From contig NZ_JAKRNM010000011.1 of assembly GCF_022346995.1 (NCBI RefSeq), forward strand, positions 1-64,000: DNA of 64,000 nucleotides. The letters are read 5' to 3'. Of this stretch, positions 9,547-19,319 are shown one piece after another. The DNA comes from Paenibacillus sp. ACRRY. GTDB lineage: Bacteria > Bacillota > Bacilli > Paenibacillales > Paenibacillaceae. Both the position numbers and the translations under genes were made by a program. Position 1 is the first letter of the stretch, and every line of letters begins with the position of its first letter. Under the pieces are notes generated by a model. It ran no database searches. It worked only from the letters and a program-made list of their open reading frames with translations, and was not told where the DNA came from.

Positions 9547-10851
9547 ATGAAAATTGTACCTGCACGGGAATTTGATCTGAAGCGTGAAGTGGAGTACGGT
9601 ACACCTGAGCAAAATGAGACGGTTCGACGCATTGTCAGTGACATCCGCCGGGAAGGGGATGCGGCCCTGCTGCGCTATACGGAGGAGCTGGACCGCACGA
9701 AACTGACTGCTGCGGCCCTGCGCGTGCCACAGGAAGAGCTTCAGGCTGCCTACGCTGCTGTAGAACCTTCCTTTGTGACGGCGATTCGGCAAGCTGCCGC
9801 CAACATTCGAGCGTTTCACGTGAAACAGAAACGTAACTCGTGGATGGATTGGCAGCCGGACGGCAGTCTGTTGGGCCAGGTCATCCGGCCGCTGAAACGG
9901 GTCGGGGTGTATGTGCCTGGCGGCAAAGCAGCATATCCTTCGTCGGTGCTGATGAATGTCATTCCGGCACAGGTTGCAGGCGTGCCGGAGATTGTTATGG
10001 TGACGCCGCCGGCAACCAACGGCGGCGAGGGTATTGACCCGTACATTCTCGTAGCTGCTGCGGAAGCAGGCGTGAATGAGATGTACCGGGTTGGCGGCGC
10101 GCAGGCCATCGCCGCCCTGGCTTACGGCACGGAGAGCATTGCCCCGGTCGACAAGATCTGTGGACCGGGTAATATCTACGTGGCGCTCGCGAAGCGCGAG
10201 GTCTACGGCGCGGTCGACATCGATAGTATCGCCGGGCCGAGTGAAATTGTGGTGCTCGCCGATGAAACGGCGAACCCGGTGTATGTCGCCGCAGACTTGT
10301 TGTCGCAGGCGGAACATGACGAGATGGCATCGGCCATTCTCGTCACGACCTCGGCCGTGCTGGCGGAAGCCGTGCAGGCCGAAGTGCAGCGCCAGCTTGA
10401 GGCGCTACCGCGGAAGGCGATCGCCGCTGCTTCAGTGGAGCAGTATGGCGCGATTATTGTGGTTGATTCCATGGATGAAGGCATCGATGTGGTGAACCGG
10501 CTTGCACCAGAGCATCTGGAGATTCTGGTGCAGGAGCCGATGGCTTATGCCGGCCGGATCGAAAATGCCGGCGCGATCTTCCTCGGCGAGTACAGCTCGG
10601 AGCCGGTAGGAGATTATTTTGCGGGACCGAATCATATCATTCCAACAAACGGAACTGCACGATTCAGTTCTCCGGTAGACGTGGATGACTTTATTAAGAA
10701 ATCAAGTTTGATCTACTATAGCAAGGAAGCGCTGCTTCAAAACGGAGCGGCTATCATAGAACTGGCCCGCCATGAAGGGCTTGAAGGGCACGCCCGTGCA
10801 ATCGCTGTACGGTTAGAACAGGAAGGGAAGGCGGAATCGGACAATGGATAA
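9547..10851 (+). CDS. hisD: Histidinol dehydrogenase
   Basis: 434 residues from the ATG at 9547, chosen for GGGAGG 8 bases upstream; an in-frame ATG at 9508 would add 13 residues but has a poorer signal. Oxidises L-histidinol to histidine in two NAD-dependent steps using zinc. Visible: [18 protein letters not shown], the signature around [15 protein letters not shown], and zinc ligands in [11 protein letters not shown] and near NHIIPT. The middle of the gene (about 10080-10620) is clearly richer in GC than its neighbours. It overlaps hisB by 8 bases. Confidence 0.95.
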   Translation: MKIVPAREFDLKREVEYGTPEQNETVRRIVSDIRREGDAALLRYTEELDRTKLTAAALRVPQEELQAAYAAVEPSFVTAIRQAAANIRAFHVKQKRNSWMDWQPDGSLLGQVIRPLKRVGVYVPGGKAAYPSSVLMNVIPAQVAGVPEIVMVTPPATNGGEGIDPYILVAAAEAGVNEMYRVGGAQAIAALAYGTESIAPVDKICGPGNIYVALAKREVYGAVDIDSIAGPSEIVVLADETANPVYVAADLLSQAEHDEMASAILVTTSAVLAEAVQAEVQRQLEALPRKAIAAASVEQYGAIIVVDSMDEGIDVVNRLAPEHLEILVQEPMAYAGRIENAGAIFLGEYSSEPVGDYFAGPNHIIPTNGTARFSSPVDVDDFIKKSSLIYYSKEALLQNGAAIIELARHEGLEGHARAIAVRLEQEGKAESDNG

Positions 10852-11473
10852 GCAAAATAACGGAGTAGAGCTTGAAACTACAGGTGCTGTGCGCCAGGCA
10901 GAGGTTGACCGCAAGACGAATGAAACCAACATTCAATTGGCTTTTGCCGTAGATGGTACAGGGCAATCGACGATTGAGACAGACGTTCCTTTCCTGAACC
11001 ATATGCTCGATCTCTTCACGAAGCACGGACAATTCGATCTGAATGTACAGGCGCGTGGCGACATTGATATTGATGATCATCACACCGTTGAGGATATCGG
11101 AATTTGTCTGGGGCAGACCCTTCGCGAGGCGCTCGGTGACAAACGGGGCATCAAGCGTTATGCGAGCGTATTTGTTCCAATGGATGAGGCACTTGCTCAG
11201 GTTATCATTGATGTCAGCAACAGACCTCACTTCGAGTATCGTGCGGAGTATCCATCCCAGCAAGTGGGCAGCTTCTCGACGGAACTGGTGCATGAATTTC
11301 TGTGGAAACTGACGCTGGAGGCGCGAATTACGCTGCACGTCATTGTACACTATGGCCAGAACACACATCACATGATTGAAGCGATCTTTAAGGCATTGGG
11401 ACGTGCACTGGATGAAGCAACGATGATCGATCCACGTGTAACGGGCGTGCCTTCCACGAAGGGAGTGCTGTAG
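10844..11473 (+). CDS. hisB: Imidazoleglycerol-phosphate dehydratase
   Basis: 209 residues; the Firmicute monofunctional HisB without the phosphatase domain. Dehydrates imidazoleglycerol phosphate to imidazole-acetol phosphate using Mn. Duplicated metal-binding motifs: [14 protein letters not shown] with DDHHTVED in the first half and HEFLWKLT with [13 protein letters not shown] in the second. The N-terminus (about 20 residues) is longer than usual. The start overlaps the end of hisD, and hisH begins 3 bases after its stop. The phosphatase step is supplied by hisJ at 14496. Confidence 0.95.
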   Translation: MDKQNNGVELETTGAVRQAEVDRKTNETNIQLAFAVDGTGQSTIETDVPFLNHMLDLFTKHGQFDLNVQARGDIDIDDHHTVEDIGICLGQTLREALGDKRGIKRYASVFVPMDEALAQVIIDVSNRPHFEYRAEYPSQQVGSFSTELVHEFLWKLTLEARITLHVIVHYGQNTHHMIEAIFKALGRALDEATMIDPRVTGVPSTKGVL

Positions 11474-11476
11474 ACG

Positions 11477-12103
11477 ATGGCGATTGCAATTGTCGATTAC
11501 GGTATGGGGAACCTGCACAGCGTCGGCAAAGCGGTCGAACGTCTTGGCTATGAAGCGCTGGTGACAGGTGACAGGGAAACGATTTTACAGGCAGACGGGG
11601 TCATCCTGCCCGGCGTAGGTGCATTTGGTGATGCAATGGAGCACCTGCGGGAGAGTGGATTGGACGCTGTTGTGAAAGAAGCAGCAGCTGGAACGAAACC
11701 GCTGCTTGGGATCTGTCTGGGCATGCAGCTTCTCTTCAGTTCCAGTGAGGAACATGGGGAGCATAAAGGCTTGGATATCTTGCCAGGAAAAGTGGTTCGT
11801 TTTGCAGCAGGAGAGCTGAAGGTACCTCATATGGGCTGGAATCGACTGGAGTTCCTTCATTCGGAAAACCCTCTTTTTGAAGGCCTTGAAGCCGGACATG
11901 TTTATTTTGTTCACTCCTATCATGCACGTACCGAAGTGGAAAGTGATTTGCTGGCAGTAACGGATTACGGACACCCGGTTACAGCCATAGTGGGAAGAGG
12001 AAGCAACTTCGGCATGCAGTTTCACCCGGAGAAGAGTGGTGAACTGGGCATGAAACTGCTCGGAAACTTCCTGGCTTTGACAGGCAAGCCGAATCAGAAA
12101 TAA
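11477..12103 (+). CDS. hisH: Imidazole glycerol phosphate synthase, glutaminase subunit
   Basis: 208 residues. Class I glutamine amidotransferase that feeds ammonia to HisF. The catalytic triad is visible as Cys80 in GICLGMQ and His183/Glu185 in FHPEKSG. Start ATG at 11477, 3 bases after hisB. A 136-base gap separates it from hisA, wider than elsewhere in the operon. Confidence 0.96.
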   Translation: MAIAIVDYGMGNLHSVGKAVERLGYEALVTGDRETILQADGVILPGVGAFGDAMEHLRESGLDAVVKEAAAGTKPLLGICLGMQLLFSSSEEHGEHKGLDILPGKVVRFAAGELKVPHMGWNRLEFLHSENPLFEGLEAGHVYFVHSYHARTEVESDLLAVTDYGHPVTAIVGRGSNFGMQFHPEKSGELGMKLLGNFLALTGKPNQK

Positions 12104-12239
12104 ATCGGATTCCTGAGCAGGAGACCGGTTTAGATTAAAGCTATGCTATGAAGGATAGGTAGCCCCTATCCTACTATTGATAAGCAGTCATACTCATATA
12201 GATGGACAAACCAATAATGAACAAATCAGGAGGCCTTGT

Positions 12240-12974
12240 ATGTCATCTTTTATCATATATCCGGCAATTGATATCCGGGACGGCAAATGTGTAAGACTGG
12301 TGCAGGGGGATTACAATCAGGAGACGGTATATAATGATGACCCTGTACAGGTTGCCCTTTCCTGGGAGAAGCAAGGTGGTACATACGTTCATCTAGTTGA
12401 TCTGGATGGTGCAAAGGCGGGTCACCCCGTAAATGACGAACTCATTGGTCGCATTGCATCCGTAGTGAACGTGCCTGTTCAGGTAGGCGGGGGACTCCGC
12501 ACCGTAGCTGATGTTGAACGCTTGCTGGGTCTTGGCGTAAGCCGGCTCATTATCGGAACAGCAGCAATTGAAGATCGGGCATTTACCGAAGAAGTGTTGG
12601 GACGTTATGGAGATAAAGTAGCAATTGGTATTGATGCCCGAAACGGTTATGTGGCTACTCGTGGCTGGCTGGAAACATCTGAGGTGCAAGCTGAAGTACT
12701 GGCGAAAGAACTCGCGGCATTTGGTGCCGAGACGTTTATCTTCACAGACATTTCCCGTGATGGAATGATGCAGGGGCCAAATGTGGAAGCCATTGTATCT
12801 CTCGCCAAAGCGAGCGGACGTAATGTTATCGCTTCCGGAGGTGTCAGTGTGATGGATGATCTGCTTCGCCTGAGCCGTCATGCGGAGGATGGAATCGGAG
12901 GAGCAATCGTTGGTAAGGCGCTGTATACCGGCAGCATCGATCTGTCCGAAGCAGTGCGCGCAGTCAACAAGTAA
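12240..12974 (+). CDS. hisA: Phosphoribosylformimino-AICAR-P isomerase
   Basis: 244 residues, (beta/alpha)8 barrel. Amadori isomerase of histidine synthesis (ProFAR to PRFAR). Phosphate-binding and catalytic motifs: [22 protein letters not shown], the second catalytic Asp region ITDISRDG-like [14 protein letters not shown], and [11 protein letters not shown]. The ATG at 12240 follows CAGGAGG (12227-12233). Longer in-frame reading is possible but has no ribosome-binding site. Confidence 0.96.
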   Translation: MSSFIIYPAIDIRDGKCVRLVQGDYNQETVYNDDPVQVALSWEKQGGTYVHLVDLDGAKAGHPVNDELIGRIASVVNVPVQVGGGLRTVADVERLLGLGVSRLIIGTAAIEDRAFTEEVLGRYGDKVAIGIDARNGYVATRGWLETSEVQAEVLAKELAAFGAETFIFTDISRDGMMQGPNVEAIVSLAKASGRNVIASGGVSVMDDLLRLSRHAEDGIGGAIVGKALYTGSIDLSEAVRAVNK

Positions 12975-13001
12975 AGGAACTGGGTAGAGAGGAAGAGGAG
13001 T

Positions 13002-13763
13002 ATGCTGGCAAAAAGAATTATCCCCTGTCTGGACGTTAAGGACGGCCGGGTTGTCAAAGGCGTTAACTTCGTGAATCTCCGCGATGCGGGTGATCCGGTC
13101 GAGCTGGCAGCACTGTATGACCGTGAAGGTGCAGACGAACTGGTATTTCTCGATATTTCAGCTTCTGTAGAAGGTCGCGAAACGATGGAAGAAGTGGTAC
13201 GACAGACCGCTGGTGAAATCGCCATCCCCTTCACTGTTGGTGGTGGAATTTCCAAAGTTGAAGACATGAAGCGCATACTGCGTGCGGGTGCAGACAAAAT
13301 TGCAGTCAACACGGCTGCTGTGCTGACTCCACAGCTGATTGCCGACGGTGCTCGCCGCTTCGGTTCCCAGTGTATTGTAGTGGCAGTAGACGCCAAGTAC
13401 AATGAAGCCTGGGGAGAGTGGGAGGTCTACACTCATGGAGGACGGAAACCTTCAGGAATCAAGGCGTTGGAATGGGTGAAACAGGCTGAGGAACTGGGAG
13501 CCGGCGAAATTTTGCTGACCAGCATGGATGCGGATGGAACCAAAGATGGATTTGACCTGAAGCTGACTGCTGCTGTATCCGAATCAGTGCGAATTCCTGT
13601 CATTGCCTCAGGCGGTGCAGGTAAGGAATCTCATTTCTACGACGTGTTTACCGCTGGCAAAGCAGATGCAGGACTTGCGGCAACGATATTTCATTATAAA
13701 GAGATCGCTGTACCGGCGTTAAAACAACATTTGAGAGAACAAGGGGTGGAGATCCGTGAGTAA
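13002..13763 (+). CDS. hisF: Imidazole glycerol phosphate synthase, cyclase subunit
   Basis: 253 residues, barrel paralogue of HisA. Combines PRFAR and the ammonia from HisH to give IGP and AICAR. Motifs: [46 protein letters not shown] and VIASGGAG. It begins after GAGAGGAAGAGG and its stop overlaps the GTG start of hisIE by 8 bases. Confidence 0.97.
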   Translation: MLAKRIIPCLDVKDGRVVKGVNFVNLRDAGDPVELAALYDREGADELVFLDISASVEGRETMEEVVRQTAGEIAIPFTVGGGISKVEDMKRILRAGADKIAVNTAAVLTPQLIADGARRFGSQCIVVAVDAKYNEAWGEWEVYTHGGRKPSGIKALEWVKQAEELGAGEILLTSMDADGTKDGFDLKLTAAVSESVRIPVIASGGAGKESHFYDVFTAGKADAGLAATIFHYKEIAVPALKQHLREQGVEIRE

Positions 13764-14484
13764 TGTAAGTAATGAGATCAGGGAGCGCTTATCCCTGGAG
13801 CAGGTTGTAGAGCATATCCGCTGGAGTGATGGTCTGGTACCTGCAATCGTGCAGGATTCCGAGACACGACAAGTGTTAATGATGGCTTATATGAACCGGG
13901 AATCGTTGAAGTTGTCGCTAGAATCGGGAGAAACCTGGTTCTGGTCACGTTCACGCCAGGAATTGTGGCACAAAGGCGCTACGTCTGGGAACGTACAGAC
14001 GATTACCTCACTGAAGTACGATTGTGATGGGGATACGCTGCTGGTAGAGGTTAAACCAAACGGTCCTGCTTGCCATACCGGTGAAGTGACCTGTTTCCAT
14101 AATGAAATTGTGGGACTACCACAGAAATCTACAGAACAATCCGAAAATGAGACAAACACAGACTCTTCAGAATCAAGAGCCGAAGGCCGCTTTGACGTAC
14201 TTGCTGAGCTTGAATCCGTCATTGCTGAACGTGAAGTGGAACGTCCGGAAGGTGCATATACCACGTATCTGTTTGATAAGGGCGTTGATAAAATATTGAA
14301 AAAAATCGGTGAAGAAGCGTCCGAAACGATCATCGCCGCCAAAAATAAAGATAATGACGAGCTTCGACTTGAGGTCAGTGACCTGATGTATCACTTGCTT
14401 GTTCTATTGCAAGAGCGCAAGCTTCCGCTGGACGACATTATGGCTGAGCTGAGCCGCCGTCATGAACGGCCACGCCGCGATTAG
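13756..14484 (+). CDS. hisI: Bifunctional phosphoribosyl-AMP cyclohydrolase / phosphoribosyl-ATP pyrophosphatase
   Basis: 242 residues, fusion HisI-HisE. The cyclohydrolase part (about 1-115) contains [31 protein letters not shown] and the zinc cysteines around [10 protein letters not shown] and GPACHTG. The pyrophosphatase part (about 145-242) contains [20 protein letters not shown] and [12 protein letters not shown]. The two are joined by an acidic Ser/Glu-rich linker (about 120-142). It starts with GTG at 13756 inside the end of hisF, after GGGGTGGAG. Confidence 0.95.
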   Translation: MSNVSNEIRERLSLEQVVEHIRWSDGLVPAIVQDSETRQVLMMAYMNRESLKLSLESGETWFWSRSRQELWHKGATSGNVQTITSLKYDCDGDTLLVEVKPNGPACHTGEVTCFHNEIVGLPQKSTEQSENETNTDSSESRAEGRFDVLAELESVIAEREVERPEGAYTTYLFDKGVDKILKKIGEEASETIIAAKNKDNDELRLEVSDLMYHLLVLLQERKLPLDDIMAELSRRHERPRRD

Positions 14485-14495
14485 GGGGTGCTCTA

Positions 14496-15335
14496 ATGCG
14501 CATTGATTATCACACTCACCATGAGCGCTGCGGTCATGCTGTCGGCAAGCTTGAGGCTTATGTACAGCGAGGCGTGGAGATTGGACTGTCCCAGATTGGG
14601 CTGTCTGATCACATGCCTTTGCTGCATATAAATCCAGCTGATTATTATCCCGAAATGGCAATGCCAATGGAAGAACTGCCTCGTTATGTAGAGGAATGTT
14701 TCTCGCTGAAAGAGCGGTACCGCGGACAGATTGATGTACGTGTTGGCCTGGAGGGCGATTACATCGAAGGGTGGGAGTCCGAAATCCGGTCGATCATTGA
14801 GCGTTATCCTTGGGACTACATTATCGGTTCGGTTCATTTCCTTGGGGAATGGGACATCACTGACTTCCGCCAGACCCATCACTGGGAAGGCAAAGATATT
14901 TTAGACGTATATCGTCAGTATTACGATGCTGTAAGTAAAGCAGCTGCTACGGGTATGTACGATATTATGGGGCACACCGATGTTATTAAGCGTTTTGGTT
15001 TCACTCCCTCACCGGAGCAGACGGAAGAGCGTATTGCACTAGAGGACGCTGCTCTGCAAGCCATTGCGAAGAGTGGCTGTGCTATGGAGCTTAATGCGTC
15101 GGGTTTGTCGAAGCCATGTGCTGAGATGTTCCCTAGTCGCCGGATGTTAACAGAAGCCATTAATCTGGGTATCCCGCTCACCCTTGGTTCTGATGCCCAC
15201 GACCCACTTAAACTGGGTGAACATTTGCCTGAAGCCGAGAAGCTTCTGCATGAGCTGGGTTGTACGGAGGTGGCTGTTTTTGAAAGCCGCCGCCGCTCTT
15301 TCGTTCCTTTAAATGTATTAGGCAGTGGGGTATAA
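14496..15335 (+). CDS. hisJ: Histidinol-phosphatase (PHP family)
   Basis: 279 residues. PHP-domain metallophosphatase that removes phosphate from L-histidinol phosphate. Metal ligands are visible in MRIDYHTHHERCGHA, in GLSDHMP, in IGSVHFLG, in MGHTDVIKRFG and in TLGSDAHDP. It lies 11 bases after hisIE behind GGGGGTG. A TATAAT sequence (15331-15336) overlaps its stop codon and could serve the next gene. Confidence 0.94.
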   Translation: MRIDYHTHHERCGHAVGKLEAYVQRGVEIGLSQIGLSDHMPLLHINPADYYPEMAMPMEELPRYVEECFSLKERYRGQIDVRVGLEGDYIEGWESEIRSIIERYPWDYIIGSVHFLGEWDITDFRQTHHWEGKDILDVYRQYYDAVSKAAATGMYDIMGHTDVIKRFGFTPSPEQTEERIALEDAALQAIAKSGCAMELNASGLSKPCAEMFPSRRMLTEAINLGIPLTLGSDAHDPLKLGEHLPEAEKLLHELGCTEVAVFESRRRSFVPLNVLGSGV

Positions 15336-15402
15336 TGAGGTTAGGAAATAACCTTGTTCAATAAGGGATTATATAGGGAATCTAACCCTCGGGAGGGGCA
15401 TT

Positions 15403-16350
15403 ATGCAACATTCGTTACGTATTTTTTCCGGTTCATCGAACCCCAAGCTGGCAGAACAGGTATGTGACAAGCTGGGTGTACAGTTGGGCAAAATCAAGCT
15501 GTCCCGGTTCAAGAGCGGAGAAATATACGTTCATTACGAAGAAACCATCCGTAACTGTGATGTGTTTCTGGTCCAGTCACTGTCTCATCCGATTAACGAG
15601 CTGTTTGTCGAACTGCTCGTGATGATTGATGCAGCCAAACGGGCTTCTGCCCGCACAGTGAATATTATCGTTCCCTATTACGGATATGCTCGTCAAGAGC
15701 GCAAGTCTGCACCACGTGAGCCGATCTCGGCTAAGATGGTAGCAGATGTCCTGACGACAGCCGGTGCCAACCGGGTGGTGACGATTGATTTGCATGCAGC
15801 AGCGATCCAGGGCTTCTTCAATATTCCTGTCGATCATATGACATCACTTGATCTGATAAGCGAGTACCTGCTCAGCAAAGGCATTGAGAATCCGGTGGTC
15901 GTATCCCCGGATGCAGGACGGGCTTCCATGGCGGAGAAGCTGGCCAATCGGTTGGACTCACCTTTTGCCATTATGATCAAAAAGCGACCGAGCCACAATG
16001 AATCCATCATTACCCATGTGATTGGAGATGTGGAAGGACGCACGCCGATTATCATTGAGGATCTGATTGATACAGGAACGACGATTTTGAATGTTGTGGA
16101 AGGGTTGAAGGAACGTGGTTCCAAAAATGTGTATGTATGTGCGACACACGGCCTGTTCTCCGATAATGCGCTAAGCAAGCTTAATCATCCATCCATAGCC
16201 GAAGTGGTTGTCACAGATTCCATTGCGCTGCCTGATGACCATCCGGAGTGCTTCAAAGTCCTGCCTGTTGCGCCAATGCTGGCACGAGCTGTTCGCATTA
16301 TTGTGGATGGCGGATCCATGGCGACATTGTTTAGAGATTCGGGAATCTAA
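15403..16350 (+). CDS. Ribose-phosphate pyrophosphokinase paralogue
   Basis: 315 residues, a full-length Prs family protein. Makes PRPP from ribose 5-phosphate and ATP, and PRPP is the substrate of HisG, so the position right after hisJ makes metabolic sense. Conserved parts: RFKSGEIYV, PYYGYARQERK, REPISAKM and DLHAAAIQGFF. The loops that in the standard Bacillus enzyme read DDIIDTAGT and SPDHGG read EDLIDTGTT and SPDAGR here, so it is probably a second, diverged copy rather than the housekeeping prs. Strong GGGAGGGG precedes the ATG at 15403. Activity is inferred, not shown. Confidence 0.88.
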   Translation: MQHSLRIFSGSSNPKLAEQVCDKLGVQLGKIKLSRFKSGEIYVHYEETIRNCDVFLVQSLSHPINELFVELLVMIDAAKRASARTVNIIVPYYGYARQERKSAPREPISAKMVADVLTTAGANRVVTIDLHAAAIQGFFNIPVDHMTSLDLISEYLLSKGIENPVVVSPDAGRASMAEKLANRLDSPFAIMIKKRPSHNESIITHVIGDVEGRTPIIIEDLIDTGTTILNVVEGLKERGSKNVYVCATHGLFSDNALSKLNHPSIAEVVVTDSIALPDDHPECFKVLPVAPMLARAVRIIVDGGSMATLFRDSGI

Positions 16351-16373
16351 AGTGTTCATGAAGATTTGCTGTT

Positions 16374-16410
16374 CCGTGTTTGAGTAGTTAGCTGCTCAGC
16401 ACGGTTTTTT
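16374..16410 (+). terminator. Intrinsic terminator after the his/PRPP operon
   Basis: Stem CCGTG (16374-16378) with CACGG, extended by TGAG/CTCA, followed by six T's to 16410. Confidence 0.8.
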
Positions 16411-16456
16411 GTTTTGCCGAAATTGTTATGAACTGCTTGACGCTATAATTCTCTGC

Positions 16457-16484
16457 TTGGCTGCCCAGAAGCTTGTGCTATAAT
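16457..16484 (+). promoter_or_regulatory. Promoter of the sensor/AraC regulator gene
   Basis: TTGGCT (16457-16462), 16-bp spacer ending in TGC, TATAAT (16479-16484): an extended -10 sigma-A type promoter, giving a leader of about 130 bases. Confidence 0.6.
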
Positions 16485-16623
16485 AACATCAAATTGTATC
16501 TATCGGAGTTAATTGGAGTTCCCCGAAAGCACCATAACCAGAGGCAAGAACGAATGAAAATGTGATAAATAGGAGAACCACAGCTGATGTACATTGGCTC
16601 AGTGGAGTGAGGAGTGGGGTCTA

Positions 16624-18897
16624 TTGTCCCGTACTTGGTATTATCGATTACTCTTTTCGTATTTCCCTATTTTTTTTCTTACTGTGACCATACTCATTTT
16701 TATTGCTTTCGTGTTCATTAACGATATTTCCAGAGAAGAAACGAGAAAAGCGGATCGTATATCCTCCAGTTATCTGGTAGATAACCTCGATCGTACCATT
16801 CGTGATATTGAACTGTCGGTGACGGAGGCCGTACAGAGTGAGCAGGCGTATAAGCTCTACTTCAACAATCCAGGTCAGGCAAGTAAGGAAACGGTCTATA
16901 CGATTGCGCAGAGTTTGCGTGAACTGACGAATTCCTCTTCATGGATTCAATCCATTTATTTATATGACAAGAAGAATGATAGCGCTTTAACTTCAAGCGG
17001 AGCCCGGGAAATAGAAGGCTTTGCAGATCAGAACTGGATTGATCAAATTATGTCGGGTTCCCTTGCTCCCGGGTGGCAGCCCGTCCGAGTATATGATGTG
17101 GAATCGGTTCAGCGTACCCCAATCCGGGTGCTCACGGTTAATAAAGACATGCCCTTACCCTTCGGTACCGATGGTGTGCTGGTCATCAATATCAAGATGA
17201 GCAGTATTGAGCAGAGTATCGACAGCATGGTGAACGGACAACTTTCCTTCATGACTGTTGTGGACCAGAAGGGTCAGGTTGTATATAACGCCCACTCAGA
17301 CAGTGAAGGCGCACAGGGAGGACAACCATTAAATACGCTTCATCTCGAAAGGCTTGGTTGGACACTCCACAGCGGTATCAAGGCCGGTAATCTCTTTGGC
17401 TGGATATCGGTCATTTCTTATGTATGGGTGTTTATTGCTGCCCTGACTGTTGTCTGTGCCATCATTTATATTGTCTATATTACTCGTCGCAATTATAAGC
17501 CTATTCAGATTATCATGAACCGAATTGAGGCCCATCAAATTAGAGCATTGGAGCAATCAGGGTCAAGTGTGGACGAAATGAAGCTGATTGACGGTGTGCT
17601 GGAAAATCTGATTAATCACATGATGGATTATGACGAGAAAAGCAGGGAAAATGCACTGCTGCAGCGGAGCAAGCTATTCAACGATCTATTGCATGGTGAG
17701 AATCTGGATCGTGCCACTGAACGACTAAAGGCGCTATCACCGTTAACAGATACGGATCAGTCATCACACTTCACGGTTGTACTGGGAGAAATCAATCGAT
17801 ACGAGAAGGGCTTTCAGGAACGATATACGCGAGGCGAGCAGAACACGCTAAAATTTGCCCTGATGAACGTCTTGCAGGAACTAACTCGTAACACGGGGAT
17901 GCAATGCTGGATGGAGTGGGTAAGTGCGGACCGGATTGCGATCCTTTTCCAGTCCATGGATCCTGGTGAAGATATGACAGACCGAATCTGTACAGTTGCA
18001 GAAGAGTTCAGGTCTTGGGTGGAACAGAATCTCCGTATCTCGCTTAGCTTCGGAATCGGGCCGATTGCTAGTGGCATGGTTGCAATTCGTGACTCATATA
18101 CAGCAGCAGAAGCGGTAATGCAGCGCAAGCTTCTGATGAATGGAGATGTAGTTCTGGCCGGGGCTGGTGAAACCTCTCAACAGTTGCTGGAGACCTACAC
18201 ATATTTGCAGATGATCGCCGATTTTGTGAAGCGATTCCGAATGTCGAGCGGCCAGTGGCGTGACCTGCTTGAGGAGATTTTTACTGCTTTTGAGCACAAC
18301 ATGCTGCCTGATGATGATATTCTCTCGCTTATAGAGGCTATGCTGCAGATGCTTCGCCGCGAAGTAGCCATGATGTCAGAGGAACTGCAGGAGAAATTAT
18401 CCGAAGATAACTTGAACAAGTGGTTAAAATCAATGGAAGAAGCGGAGACACTTGAGGATGTTAAATCCATGTTGTTTGATGATCTGACCGAACTGTTCCG
18501 AACCTATGTATCAGTGACCGAAACCAAGAGTTACAGGGCATTGGTTAATGAGATGAAAACATACATTGAAGAACAGTTTGCGAATCCGGATCTTTCGCTG
18601 AAGCATCTGAGTGATCGATTCCAGGTTTCGGGCAAGCATGCAAGTTATTTATTCAAAACAGAGTTTAACATGAAGTTTGTGGACTTCTTGACCGAGCTGC
18701 GGATGAAGGAAGTGGAACGACTTCTGGTCAATACGGATCTTTCGTTGCAGGACATTGCTCTGAAAGTAGGGTATGCCAACGGAATTACTCTTGGGCGTGT
18801 GTTCAAACGGGTCACTGGGATCACACCAGGTGACTATCGCCGGTTGAAGCGTGAGCATCCCGCAGACAATCATGAAGAGAAAGAGTTGAACAACTGA
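16624..18897 (+). CDS. Membrane-anchored sensor with AraC-type DNA-binding domain
   Basis: 757 residues from a TTG at 16624, chosen for GAGGAG 9 bases upstream. Order: transmembrane segment (about 8-33), extracytoplasmic sensor domain (about 35-255), second transmembrane segment (about 260-287), cytoplasmic linker of about 350 residues with a degenerate cyclase-like region, and an AraC double helix-turn-helix (about 645-745, containing SLKHLSDRFQVSGKHASYLF and GYANGITLGRVFKRVTGITP). This architecture is common in Paenibacillus next to sugar ABC genes. It sits directly upstream of the importer at 19320 and likely controls it in response to an external sugar. A longer TTG start at 16594 is possible. 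Confidence 0.88.
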   Translation: MSRTWYYRLLFSYFPIFFLTVTILIFIAFVFINDISREETRKADRISSSYLVDNLDRTIRDIELSVTEAVQSEQAYKLYFNNPGQASKETVYTIAQSLRELTNSSSWIQSIYLYDKKNDSALTSSGAREIEGFADQNWIDQIMSGSLAPGWQPVRVYDVESVQRTPIRVLTVNKDMPLPFGTDGVLVINIKMSSIEQSIDSMVNGQLSFMTVVDQKGQVVYNAHSDSEGAQGGQPLNTLHLERLGWTLHSGIKAGNLFGWISVISYVWVFIAALTVVCAIIYIVYITRRNYKPIQIIMNRIEAHQIRALEQSGSSVDEMKLIDGVLENLINHMMDYDEKSRENALLQRSKLFNDLLHGENLDRATERLKALSPLTDTDQSSHFTVVLGEINRYEKGFQERYTRGEQNTLKFALMNVLQELTRNTGMQCWMEWVSADRIAILFQSMDPGEDMTDRICTVAEEFRSWVEQNLRISLSFGIGPIASGMVAIRDSYTAAEAVMQRKLLMNGDVVLAGAGETSQQLLETYTYLQMIADFVKRFRMSSGQWRDLLEEIFTAFEHNMLPDDDILSLIEAMLQMLRREVAMMSEELQEKLSEDNLNKWLKSMEEAETLEDVKSMLFDDLTELFRTYVSVTETKSYRALVNEMKTYIEEQFANPDLSLKHLSDRFQVSGKHASYLFKTEFNMKFVDFLTELRMKEVERLLVNTDLSLQDIALKVGYANGITLGRVFKRVTGITPGDYRRLKREHPADNHEEKELNN

Positions 18898-18916
18898 CTA
18901 CATTAGGACATGTACG

Positions 18917-18972
18917 GGGCGGATTTCGTGCAGGCGCTCTCCGCCGGGAGAGCATCATGCGGGAATCCGCCC
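18917..18972 (+). other. Large inverted repeat after the regulator gene
   Basis: Outer arms GGGCGGATT (18917-18925) and AATCCGCCC (18964-18972) enclose a second hairpin GCTCTCC/GGGAGAGC. There is no T run, so it may be a Rho-independent-like pause, an mRNA-stabilising hairpin or an operator. The rest of 18973-19216 shows no gene. Confidence 0.55.
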
Positions 18973-19216
18973 TATTACTATTGATACGGACTGATCCTTC
19001 TGGCAGAGTGACATGTTCCCTGTGATGAACACGTATCATTCCAGTTTATTACGCTACTGCGAATATAGGCAGTATGAGAAAATGGTTTATCGTGGTTTGA
19101 AGTCAGGCCGGTTGGGCAGTAACAACACTGTGTAGCAATGATGGATTGCACAGGACAAGGAACCGATGAAAATGGTCAGTGTACGAAAATCGTCGCTCGC
19201 ATAAACCATTATCCTT

Positions 19217-19231
19217 ATGTAAGCGTTTACG
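19217..19231 (+). promoter_or_regulatory. cre-like site (CcpA operator candidate)
   Basis: ATGTAAGCGTTTACG matches the catabolite-responsive element consensus WTGNAARCGNWWWCA at 14 of 15 positions (last A is G). It lies about 90 bases upstream of the sugar-binding lipoprotein gene, where CcpA repression would be expected. Confidence 0.6.
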
Positions 19232-19319
19232 AAACGAGTTTGTTGCCAATGTCAGGAGTGTTATGGAATACTCTGGGCAGGATTTAACCATTCACACAAG
19301 GGCAAAGGAGATGACACAA

